Source: Cunninghamia lanceolata
Lineage: Eukaryota; Streptophyta; Pinopsida; Cupressales; Cupressaceae
Length of the DNA: 64,000 nucleotides
Assembly: GCA_027924645.1 (NCBI GenBank)
Contig: BSBN01000254.1
Location: 12,232,001-12,296,000 of the forward strand
Direction: 5' to 3'
Part shown: positions 38,501 through 49,719 of the stretch, piece after piece
Layout of the letters: the number at the start of each line of letters is the position of its first letter
Numbering within the stretch: position 1 is the first letter of the stretch
Notes under the pieces: model-generated
What the model was told of the DNA's origin: nothing
The model's input: only the letters and a program-made list of their open reading frames with translations
Databases searched by the model: none
Program-made: the position numbers and the translations under genes

Positions 38501-39500
38501 TTGACATCCTCCACCCTACATCACTAGTTAACTGAAGGATTATAGCATATAAGAACGCATCATTAACTATTTTGAAATGCTTCAAATCTTCTTTTAATTC
38601 TAGCTGAGGGAAATAGTTCCATATCTTATTTTGTTTGGGGCTTTCTCCTCTAACCCACACTATAGTCAAACCAAGAAAATTGTCAACTCTAGCTACTAGG
38701 TACACAATGTATGAAGTCATGTAAAACATTTGTTACCAACATCACTTGCTCATGAATAAAAACTAACACCATTGCTCACCAATCTAAATGTGCATCTCCT
38801 TTGATGATAATATAAATAAATTGAAATATCCAGGTTTCATAATTCCTGGATTCGTCTTAGCAAAAGATCTACTAAGTAGGGTTATCTGATCTCCAATCTC
38901 TCCTTGAAAGTTAGTTCTAGTAAGTTTTGTTGGGATTTCAGCTATAGACTTCTTCTTAGTAACCAACCACATCTTGTTTAGATGCTTCTTGCAACCACTA
39001 ACATTTGTCTCATATTGCTTGGTAGAGTTTTCTATGCTCAGAGGACTAACCTGTCCATATGGAGGTAAATCAAAAGTTTGTCTAACCATTGGAGGTGTTA
39101 TGTCTAACAATAAATTTCCATTTGATCAAATACATCTTCTGGTGTTTGGATCATAGTATTGATAAATTGTGATAATGAGCTCAAGACATTGGATAGTTAG
39201 AGGAAACCGCACCGCAGGAGCTAAACTTGATACAACTATTTTGTTAGCCCGAGGTGTGGAATCCTCTGAAAAGGTGTCTGAGTTCAAAAGGTCCAAGTCT
39301 ATGTGTCCAAGATCATTATCCATGATATTGGCCAATTCACTCTTAAACTTAGAAACCTTTGGAATACCCTAGAATTTATACTTCATTGTGGTCAGTGATT
39401 GTTTCTTTAACTTTTGACTCTCTTTCTTCTCCTTTTCTACAATCCTACAAAAACAACTTCTAGACTAAGGTCTTCTACAAACTTCTTAGAATCTGAGATT
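35579..39500 (-). pseudogene. decayed ~1,300-codon gene of unknown family
   Basis: A series of minus-strand open blocks reads as one ancient gene. From 39,500: a Lys/Glu-rich helix; 39126-39335; 38784-39110 (same frame, separated by one TGA); 38349-38729 (same frame again); then, shifted, 37648-37989 and 37408-37638 in one frame; and pieces down to 35579-35824. The N-terminal half is globular-looking, with YDPNTRRC, TPPMVRQTFDLPPYGQ, FYMTSYIVYLVARV and WFIQFPKYTCIKVVGF. The C-terminal half is charged and coiled-coil-like. No pol or zinc-knuckle motif is visible. I do not recognise the family. It may be an accessory or gag-like ORF of a large element, or a host gene. Confidence 0.5.
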
Positions 39501-39798
39501 GTTTCTTCACTTATTTTCGTACATGCTGCAACTTCTAACATTTAATGTACTTAGAAGAGGCATATGAAGAGGTAAAAACTAAGAAAACCTAAAACTAGGT
39601 GAAATTCTAATTATTTTGAGTATTCTATCAAATTTGGGGTTGGCAGTCCCATTTTCCATTTTTGGACCAAATCTGAATATTCTCTTGGGACATGCAATCC
39701 CTCTAAGACTTTATCTTTCCGTCGAATGACTATTGGGTAACAGGGCCATAGAAAGAAAAGTGTTTTATGCTGAAAATTAAAAATATCCAAAAATCCAA

Positions 39799-40560
39799 TC
39801 AGGTCCTGAAACCCCAATTGGATCCTCTACATAAGGATTTATAAGTTCAAAGTAGAACTGCAAGGTTGATTTCAGTTTCTAAGACATTTTGGATCAGATC
39901 CAAAAATCCCTTCACGACCTAAGGTCTCAAAGGAGTTTTCTTTTGGAAAACTTTCTAAGTATAAATGAGTGCATGCGAGAAGCCAAAATTTGAACGGATG
40001 TTGGATTTTTAGACTTCAGAATAGAAGGGTCCAAAAGACCGATCGTGGCCTAAAGTCCCAAAAGGACTTTCCTAAGGAAAAATTCTTTAGGAAGAGGGGC
40101 TCCAAATGAACTTGGGTCTTTTTCAAAAAGAGAACGAAACATCCCTTCAGAAACCAAGGTCCCAAAAGGATGTTTCGCATACAATATTTTCTCTAAGTTT
40201 ACAAAAAGTGACTATGGAGAGTGAAGCTCCAGGATGATTTTGGATTCTAAAGTCTTTTGTCCAAATATCCTTACGTGGCCCAAAGTCCCCAAAGGATATT
40301 TTCCTTTTCAAAAATTTCTTCAATTTTTGAACAAGGTGTGGGGAGTGGGGCTCTAGACAAATTTTACACTTGAGGCTCGAAGACGTAGAAGTCTTGAGAT
40401 CATTTCGGGCCCCAAAGTCCTGAAAAGATATTTTTTGCCTTAGTGATGTTTTTTGCAAAGTGACTCAAAGAGAGCCAATGGGGATCAAAATGGTTTTTTG
40501 TCTCTTCTCATAGAGTGTGACTATCCGTCTAGGGCTTGAGGTCCCGAAAGGATCCAGTTT
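39799..40560. repeat. ~120-bp degenerate tandem repeat, about seven copies
   Basis: A CCTAAAGTCCCAAAAGGATTTT-like core recurs near 39800, 39917, 40049, 40154, 40278, 40409 and 40533 (spacings about 105-131 bp). A GGGGCTCCA-x-AT word also recurs in several units. Related cores appear near 52570 and 52605, on the other side of the 11-kb Copia insertion. An open minus frame of 103 codons across it is repeat-derived. Confidence 0.7.
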
Positions 40561-40888
40561 GAAATTTCACGAGGGTATGGCTAGTTTTTGAATTTTACGG
40601 CTAGGTTCTAAATGGCTAATACATAAGGTCTATTTATTCTAACCTAAAAACAAAACAAGAAACCAAATTTGCTAAAAAGAAAATGTAACCTAATAACAAA
40701 TAGGAAAGGAAACCCTAGGCTTAGAACAAAACAAATTTATAATGTTAAACTAAGGTAGCAAATGATACCTAAGCTAACCCAAAAAAATTACATCAACATA
40801 GATCACAAATAAATAAACTATAACAATAGTTCAATCAAAAAGATGAAGGAAAATGAGAGTTAAAACCATATCTAGAAGGAATGGTGAT

Positions 40889-41379
40889 TGTTGGTATGTG
40901 GCAATTGATCATGCATATACTGTACACGTGTAATGTATCCTTGTCAGGGTTCAGCGCTAGGCTGGGCCCTTAGTGGGGGTTTGGGGGTGGCAGCTCCTCA
41001 GAGCATGGGTTAGGAGGCATAGCCCCTAAGAAAAAAATTTCATCTTTTTTGGCATTTTTGGGGTCGATAGTTAATTTTTTGTTAACCAACAAATGAAAAA
41101 TGACTTTTTAAAACCCTAATTCTAGAAGCTTCCAAAAAGCTTGTTATAAGCAATTGTGATGCATGTTGTAGCATGGAATTCGTGAGATTGTAATATGTTT
41201 TACATTAGATAATACAATTATTGGATGGATAAGTTTCTGTGGATGTATCCCATTTTGGGTGAACCATGTTAAAATTCTGTGTTGATATCTTTTGTGTTAT
41301 TCTTCATTGTTATATTTGGGTTATTTAATCTACATATAATTGTTAGTGTTTATTGCTCTAATTTTTTTGATCCCTAACA
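40889..41379 (+). repeat. 5' LTR of TNT1-like Copia
   Basis: 491 bp. It is followed by a degraded PBS (TTGTTATTAGAGTGGGTTGT) recognisable by comparison with the intact PBS at 57877. Confidence 0.85.
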
Positions 41380-41464
41380 ATTGTTATTAGAGTGGGTTGT
41401 GTTCAATTATCATCTGTAGGAAGGTCTGGCAGTTGAGTGGGAGTCTCACAGTTAAGTGAGAGCA

Positions 41465-42226
41465 ATGGCAGACGAGGGTAAATTGAAGGTAGATAAATTC
41501 AATGGGTAGAACTATCAATTATGGAAGATGTAGATGGAGGATTATCTCTACCAAAAAGATTTATGGAGGCCATTTGAAGGAAAAGCCAAGAAACTGACAG
41601 AAATGACTGATGACGATAGGGAACTTGTGGACAGAAAGGCACTAGGAACCATTCGGTTGTGCCTGGCACCATCTATGGTTTTCAATATAACATAAGTGAA
41701 GACAATAGATGAACTAATGAAAGCCTTGGAAAAATTGTATGAAAAACCCTCAGCTTCTAATAAGGTATTTCTCATGAAGCATTTGTTTAATCTAAAAATG
41801 ATTGAAGGTCGATCTGTGACAGATCATTTAAATGAGTTCAATATAAATACCAGTCAGTTAACTTCTGCAAAAGTAAAATTTGATGAAGAGGTGAGGGCTC
41901 TCTTAGTTTTATGTTCTTTGCCAAAAAGCTGGAATAGCTTGGTAATGACTGTAAGTAACTCTATCTCTAGTTCAAATACTTTAAAATTTGACGATGTTTT
42001 TGATGTTATCCTTAGCAAGGAAATGCAACATAAAAGCATAGGTGAGAGTTCAACATTGGGTAATGCTTTGACTGTAGAGAACATGGGAATAATAAAGGAG
42101 ATAGGAAAAAGACCAACAAATCATGGGAAGTCACAAGGGAAGTTGAAGAAAGACAAATCTAAATCCAGAGAAAGAATGGATTGCTGGCACTGTGGAAAGC
42201 CAAGACACATGAAGAAGGATTGTTAG
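41465..42226 (+). pseudogene. Copia gag, with stops
   Basis: Starts MADEGK at 41465. The first 80 codons carry two CAG-to-TAG changes and one TAA. 41696-42226 is open (176 codons): capsid domain with LMKALEKLYEKPSASNKVFLMK, then an intact CCHC knuckle (CWHCGKPRHMKKDC). It ends at a TAG directly after the last knuckle Cys, the same place as in the paralogue at 58699. Confidence 0.85.
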
Positions 42227-43456
42227 TCTTGAAAGGGAAAACAAGGAGATGGACAACATGATGATAGTAAGGAAGCTAATGTTGCAAGTAATAAATTACA
42301 GGATGCTTTAATTTTGTGCTTAGATAATGCTAATGATTCTTGGGTAATAGATTCAGGGGTTTCATTTCATGCCACACCCCATAGGAAATATTTTGTAGAT
42401 TATGTTCAAGGTGATTTTGGATAGGTATATTTGGGTGATAATGAACCCTGTAAGATTGTTGGAAAAGGAAAGATAAATATCAAGTTGCATAATGGAAATG
42501 AATGGTTTCTATAAGAGGTAAGGCATGTTCCAAATTTGAGAAGGAATTTAATCTCTGCAAGACAACTAGTTAGTGAAGGCTGCATAGTTACCTTTTTAGG
42601 CAAAGTTTGGAAGGTCACTAAAGGTACATTAGTAGTAGCCAAAGGTGAAAAGGTAGGTACATTGTATTTTTATATTGGTAATACTTATTCTACCTTAACT
42701 GCTACAAAAATAGTTGCTACATAGACTTGGGCACATGAGTGAAAAAGGGATGAAGATCCTTCACTCCATAAAGTTTCTACTAGGTTTGAAGCAGATTAAC
42801 ATGGAGTTCTACAAAAATCACATTTATGGAAAAATTTAAAAGAGTCTAATTTGTCAATTTATTGGGATAGAGAAGAAGAGTGAGAAATTAGAGCTTGTGC
42901 ATTCAGATGAATGGGGACTAGCTCAAGTATCTTCTCTTGGTGGCTCTTGCTATTATGTTACTTTTATTGATGATGCAACTAGGAAAACATGGGTGTATTT
43001 CCTAAAACAAAAATTAGAAGTTTTTGAAACTTTTAAAAAGTAGAAAGCTTTGATTAAGAATGAGATAGGAAAAAAGTTGAAGCGTCTCAGATCTGATAAT
43101 GGAGGTGAGTAGTGTAGTAGAGAATTTAAAAATTACTATTCATACAATGGAATCTGTAGGCAAAAAATGGTTCATGGAACCCCACAAGAAAATGGTGTGT
43201 CTGAGAGGATGAATGGGACCATTATGGAGCATGCAAGTAGTATGAGATTGCATGTTGGACTACCCTTACACTTTTGGGTAGATGTTGTACATACCATTGT
43301 TGATTTAATAAACCGGGGACCTTCAAATCCTTTGGATGGTGGCATTCCAAAGGAGGCATGGATGGGTAAAAATGTAAACTATTCATTTCTAAAAACCTTT
43401 GGTTGTGAATCTTTTGCCTATATTGATATTGAAAATAGAAGCAAGCTTGAGGCTAA
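42227..43456 (+). pseudogene. Copia pol, N-terminal part (PR-IN)
   Basis: The protease DSG survives (WVIDSGVSFHATP). A deletion of about 120-130 bp near 42,722 removes the start of GAG-pre-integrase relative to the paralogue. Integrase has several stops (including TGG-to-TAG near 43,040) but keeps the triad residues in HSDEWG, LRSDNGGE and GVSERMN contexts. The frame is cut at 43456 by the nested element. Confidence 0.85.
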
Positions 43457-45175
43457 TGTTGGAGTTTAGGACAACACTCAGAGGGGAGGTGAATCAATGT
43501 TGTAAATTTTTTTAAGTTTTTGCAAACTTTATCTTACAAGACAAATACCGAGGACATTAATGATTTGTTGAGTTTAAATGCACAAGACTTATAATAAAAG
43601 ATGTAAACAAAAACTCATGATCAAATGATCAATATGCACACACATAGAGGAAATCAATGAGAAGCATGACACAAGTTTTTTTTACCAAGTGGAAAACCCT
43701 CTAGGATAGAAAAACCACTCATGAACTGCATCACTGGCTTAACTTTTTAAACATCTTTACAAGGCCTCACTAGCTGAAAATTGTGTCTCACTGACAACTG
43801 AAAGGTCTCACTTCCCTATAAGCCTCGCTGGGTGGCATACATTGTGCCTAGCTAGCATACATTGTGCCTCACTGGCAAACATTGTACCTCACTAGTAAAC
43901 TACAATCACCATGATCAACATATAAGATTTTGTGTGCAAGAATTGATTACCAATCAATCTGATTTGTACCATTATACAACATGTCTTCTCTGTATTTGCA
44001 ACTATACTCAATACAATCTACACATCAATTTCATGATCTCCACACAATCAAGTTATCTGATACACAATACAATCTCAATGTTTTCCTCTGTATTTCATCT
44101 TTAATCAAGAATCAATTCACCTCATTCAGTTTAACTCTACACAATTAATTGCACATTATCTTCATATTATCTTTATGTTGGATATGATTCAATCTGAAAG
44201 TTTGTTTCGTAATATCTTCAATCTATGTTTTGTTCATAATCTCCCAACCTCATCTGTATCTTCACAAATATGTATTCTCTACATATAAAATCACTTAACC
44301 TATTCCATCTTTCTATAATATAAAAATCTGAATGTCCTGTCATGACCTTTCATATTCAACTCTTCTCCTTATTTAAAAAAAAACTCCTTAAAGCTCTGCT
44401 TGAAATGTGCCCCCTAGAAAATAGCACAAAAGAAATATTTTAAAAGCTCATAAAAAATATTTTAAATAAAGCCATGAAATGGCTTATTCACATTCCCCTC
44501 CTAAAGCATATTCAATGCTTTTTTTTGAAATGTTTTATATTCAAAGCTTTATAAAAAGTCATTGGAAACCTTTTCATGCTCCCCTTTTAATATATGGGCT
44601 GGTAGGTGCCATGAATTAAAACCCTCCAGTAGGTTGCTTTAAGTAGTATAACTTGCTCTTGCAGGTCAACATTACTTTATAACATAAAGTGCATACTTTA
44701 TGACATTTAATCTCTTTGTATACACTTAGAGCTTATAGTTAGGATTTTAATATTTTAGGCATTTTGATAACAAAATCCTAACATAGTAGAATAAGTGAAA
44801 TGATCAATTCACAATGATAACCTTTGATTCAACCATTAATAAACATTAATGCCTCTGTCAACCTCTTATATATTAAGAAGCCTCAATGTCTCTATCACAA
44901 ACAATATCCCACATACCATGAACTTTATGAAGCATGACAAGATGAACTTTATCAGCAACCTTGTATCATAAAACATATGCAGTGTATCATACTTATCCTC
45001 ATTGATTGATGATTTTGATCCTGATGTCTTGTGAATATCAAGAATGTACACAAACTGATCAAACAAGTTAGCATTTCCTGACTTAGCCATGAAGCAACAT
45101 AACAACCTGAAGTATATGAACAACTCCTATCAATACCAAAACCTTTTTGACATCAATGCCAATATACTTTCATCA
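43457..45175 (-). repeat. 3' LTR of SIRE-like element
   Basis: On the plus strand TGTTGGAGTT...TTTCATCA; 1719 bp, closely matching 47977-49719 with small indels. Confidence 0.9.
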
Positions 45176-46726
45176 ATTTCCCCCTTTTTCATTGATGGAA
45201 AAACTACCTGATACTCTTTTTCTTTCTCCCCCTTTTTGACATCTGATGACAAAGACTATTATCTCCCCTTGAGAAAAATAACTCATTTAGATCATTAACA
45301 AGAGACTAGCAAAGTATGTTTATATCAATCAACTCTCATTTCTTGAATCACAAGTACTATTACTGACCTTGTCATCCTTCATACCAGCCAATAATTGAAA
45401 TACCACTTAAGGCACTGATTATTTTAACAATTTACTGTCCAAAACTTATCCTGAGAGCTCTAAGCTCTGTCCATGTTCATCTACATATTGAACAACTTTT
45501 TAACTTGTGAGCAATAAGACATCAAACACCATGTAAGACATACCAAACCAAGCATCAAATAACTATTAGAAGCTGCCCATTGACTGCACTATACAACTTC
45601 TTATCACAACACAAATATTAAGATGAAGAAGAAAACTGACATCAAAGAGATCCTCTGATTACTTCCTTTAACAAGATGAAAATCTGAGATACTTCTCTTA
45701 TCAAATACAAACTCCTTATGACATGATTTGTGATTGTAAAACAAATCTTTATGCCAAACAATTCTTTCACAACCACCAACACTTTTTGACCTGAATGACA
45801 AACCTCCAAGATCTCCTGAAACATAAAGAATGAGGCATAAAATTGACTCTTTGATTTTGAAGAATCAAGCATTTGATAAGACACATAACCACTTCAATAC
45901 TCATGATGCACAATAATGTAGGCTTAACAAGCAACATTCTGATAGCATGAAGACAACTCAACACACTATACACAACTCATGATAGCATGATGACTACTCT
46001 TGAGAAGACCTTGTCAAGACTTCCACAATAATGACAACAAAATGAACAATTAATTTGCAACCAATCTACTTATGTACACACTTTTTGACATGATAAAACT
46101 TGAATTTTATCCTCTTGTTTCTACACATGATGCCTTTTACAACATAATGTCAAAACTGATATATACTGCAATCAACAAGAATGATGACTCTTGACTATAT
46201 CATTCACATCAGCTCACTCAATAAGCACATCAATAAATTCACTTCACCTTCAAGCACTTCCTGCAATAAAACTTTGCAAAATCAAATGCTTATGAAATAA
46301 CTTTTTTATTTTCAGCCATCTTAGAAAACATATGCTAATATCTAATAAGAAATCTTTGAAACATCTTAAGCTCTTTGCCACCAATATCTGATAAGAGCTG
46401 TTTTGAAACAACTTAAGCTCTTTTCCACCAATATCTGATAAGAGCTCTTTGAAACATCTTATCTACAATATGATATCATAAACCACTAATCACTTGTAGC
46501 ACATATATACACAAATATTATCAAAGATGAATTCAAAACCAACAAAACAAGATCATCAAATTGATAAACATCAAATGATCTTCCTGAAACTTTTTGGGGA
46601 TACATGATAGAACATGAATAACTCCCCCTTACTTCATGCTCTTAGTTATCCAACTAATGATGTAACTTGTGCAAGATGCACAAGTTTAGGATCCTTCTTG
46701 TCTTGACTTTGTTTTCTTCTCCAAAC
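45176..46726 (-). other. non-coding 3' interior of SIRE-like element
   Basis: About 1.55 kb between gag remnant and 3' LTR with no pol or env-like frame. It contains the doubled polypurine tracts near its LTR end and a further CTCCCCCTT word near 46,622. Confidence 0.6.
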
Positions 46727-47907
46727 CTATATAGGCTTTTTCTTTTCTTTGCTCAAGGTGTCTACTCTAGATGTCTTCAATTTATTCCTACAAAATTGTG
46801 CCTTATGCCCAAGATTATGACACTTAAAGGAAGTGACATTAGAACCAATTATAGGAGTAAAGGAATCATATCTCTTTGACATGCCAAAAGTACTTCCATA
46901 ATTATATCTTCTATGCATCCAACAGTCTCTTTCTATGTGACCAACTTGGTTACAATTGTAACATATTTCATTAGAACTCTTATTTGTCATTCTAGAAAGA
47001 CTTTTGTTCTTATGCCACTCAACATCATTTCTAGCATAAGTCCTACAATCTCTAGCTCTATGACCATAGATATGACAAGAATAGCAATAACCATGAAACT
47101 AAGAATAATTATACCTTATTGAGTGGTATTGTCTAACAGGTGGAGGTCTATTTGTTCTTTCTCTTCCAACATCTTTCTTCTTGTATTCCTTAGGAGCAAG
47201 AGAATAATAATTCAAGTCTCTCTTCTACCAAGGAGCATTTCTGACTTTGGAACACTCTCCTTCTTTAGTACTCTTTTCAAACAACCGATTCTTGTGCAAC
47301 TTAGAGGAAGCCTTTTCTAACTCCTTTCTCAAAGAGACTATTTCTAATTCTAGTTTTAGACACTCACTAGTTTTAGCTTTAAAAACATATTTCGTAAAAT
47401 CAACAACTCTTTTTGCTTCTTCTACTTCTGTCTTCATAGTAATAATCAATTTGTCTGAAGCATTTAAGTGACTTCTTAAATCCATAATTAGATTTCTAGC
47501 CTCTTCAAGGTCTAAAACAACTTTTGCCTTAGAGACTTTTTCATGTTGAAGCTGATCTTCTAGTTTCTTATTCTATTTTCTGAGCTGCTTGATTGTATCT
47601 AGGGCACACAATAATTCACCTTCTAAATCAACCTCATAACCATCTTCATCAAACTCATGTTCATCTTCATCATTAGTCTCAATAGCAAAGACATCTTTTA
47701 TTTCATTAAATTCTTGTTCTCCTTCATTCATAATGATTTCTTCCTTTTTATCAAAATTCTTAACTACAGGACCATTTTTTAATTAATCATCAGGGGTGAC
47801 ATATGCAACAAATCATTTCTAGCCTTAACTAAGGCTTGTTTTACCATCTTTTGATCAACATCTTTATTTTCTCTATTTTAAACCTTCATTTTATTCTTCT
47901 TACCCAT
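46727..47907 (-). pseudogene. capsid-less gag of SIRE-like element
   Basis: The frame can be followed from an ATG at 47907, about 50 bp after the PBS: a short basic start with a stop at codon 10, an acidic stretch (ETNDEDEHEFDEDGYEVD), a long heptad-like coiled coil (47225-47580, one TAG), and two CCHC-type knuckles in 46727-46990 (CYNCNQVGHIERDC, and a shorter CHNLGHKAQFC lacking one spacing). The UBN2-type capsid domain expected at the N-terminus is absent. This architecture equals the C-terminal half of Sirevirus gag. Confidence 0.7.
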
Positions 47908-47958
47908 TTTACTCCACTACTAGGACATACTCGAGCCTATTAGACTTCAAAAAGGGAA

Positions 47959-47976
47959 CTTGCCTCTGATACCACT
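47959..47976 (-). other. primer-binding site, Met-tRNA type
   Basis: Minus strand AGTGGTATCAGAGGCAAG, an essentially canonical initiator Met-tRNA PBS directly against the LTR. Confidence 0.85.
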
Positions 47977-49719
47977 TGTTGGAGTTTAGGACAACACTGA
48001 GAGGGGGGGTGAATCAGTGTTGTAAATTTTTTTATCTTTTTGCAAACTTTATCTTACAAGACAAATAAAGAGGACATTAATGATTTGTTGAGTTTAAATG
48101 CACAAGACTTATAATAAAAGATGTAAACAAAAACTCGTGATCAAATGATTAATATGCACACACATAGAGGAAATCAATGAGAAGCATGACATAAGTTTTT
48201 TTTACCAAGTGGGAAACCCTCTAGGGTAGAAAAACCACTCAGGAACTGCCTCACTAGCTTAACTTTTAAAACTTCTTTACAGGGCCTCACTGGCTGAAAA
48301 TTGTGTTTCACTGACAACTGAAAGCTTTCACTGCCCTATAAGCCTCACTGGGTGGCATACATTGTGCCTAGCTGGCATACATTGTGCCTCACTAGAAAAC
48401 ATTGTGCCTCACTCATAAACATTGTACCTCACTGGAAAAATACAATCACCATGATCAACATATAAGATTTTGTGTGCAAGAATTCATTACCAATCAATTT
48501 GATTTGTACCATTATACAACATGTCTTCTCTATATTTGTAACTATACTTAATACAATCTACACATCAATTCATGATCTCTGCGCTATCAAGTTATCTAAT
48601 ACACAATACAATCTCAATGTCTTCCTCTGCATTTCATCTTCAATCAAGAATCAATTCACCTCATTCAGTTTATCTCTGCACAATTAATTGCACATTATCT
48701 TCATATTATCTTTATGCTAGATATGATTCAATCTGAAAGTTTGTTTCATGATATCGTCAATCTATGTTTTGTTCATAATCTCCCAACCTCATATGTATCT
48801 TCACAAATATGTATTCTCTGCATATAAAATCACTTAACCTATTCCATCTTTCTATAATATAAAAATCTGAATGTCCTCTCATGACCTTTCATATTCAACT
48901 CTTCTCCTTATTTAAAAAAAAACTCCTTAAAGCTCTGCTTGAAATGTGCCCCCTAGAAAATAGCACAAAAGAAATATTTTAAAAGCTCATAAAATATATT
49001 TTAAATAAAGCCATGAAATGGCTTATTCACATTCCCCTCCTAAAGCATATTCAATGCTTTTTTTTGAAATGTTTTATATTCAAAGCTTTATAAAAAGTCA
49101 TTGGAAACCTTTTCATGCTCCCCATTTAATATATGGGCCGGTAGGTGCCATGAATTAAAACCCTCCAGTAGGTTGCTTTAAGTAGTATAACCTGCTCTTG
49201 TAGGTCAACATTACTTTATAACATAAAGTGCATACTTTATGACATTTAATCTCTTTGTATACACTTAGAGCTTATAGTTAGGATTTTAATATTTTAGGCA
49301 TTTTGATAACAAAATCCTAACATAGTAGAATAAGTGAAATGATCAATTCACAATGATAACCTTTGATTCAACCATTAATAAACATTAATGCCTCTGTCAA
49401 CCTCTTATATCTATTATTAAGAAGCCTCAATGTCTCTATCACAAACAATATCCCACATACCATGAACTTTATCAAGAATGACAGGATGAACTTTATCAGC
49501 AACCTTGTATCATAAAACATATGCATTGTATCATACTTATCCTAATTGATTGATGATTCTGATCTTGTAGTCTTGTGAATATCAAGAATGTACACAAACT
49601 GATCAAACAAGTTAGCATTTCCTGACTTAGCCATGAAGCAACATAACAACCTGAAGTATATGAACAACTCCTGTCAATACCAACACCTTTTTGACATCAA
49701 TGACAATCTACTTTCATCA
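47977..49719 (-). repeat. 5' LTR of SIRE-like element
   Basis: 1743 bp partner LTR, adjoining the PBS. Confidence 0.9.

Larger units (their letters stand above)
43457..49719 (-). mobile_element. SIRE/Opie-like non-autonomous element, gag remnant only (6.3 kb)
   Basis: LTRs 43457-45175 (1719 bp) and 47977-49719 (1743 bp) flank a 2.8-kb interior. The target duplication is perfect: GCTAA at 43452-43456 and 49720-49724. Orientation is minus: PBS at 47959-47976 and a polypurine tract GAAAAAGGGGGAAAT at 45176-45190. A second GTCAAAAAGGGGGAGAA tract at about 45226-45242 matches the doubled tracts typical of Sirevirus (SIRE/Opie) 3' regions. The interior has a partial gag and no protease, integrase, reverse transcriptase or RNase H. 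It needed another element's pol to move. Confidence 0.85.

Noticed and set aside
40147..40458. 103-codon minus-strand frame with recurring FGDFGPRKDI-like phrases
   Set aside because: The phrases are translations of the ~120-bp DNA repeat, not an independent repeat protein.
43862..44104. Open frames inside the 1.7-kb LTRs (also 48472-48687)
   Set aside because: They lie within LTR sequence and differ between the two LTR copies, so they are chance frames.
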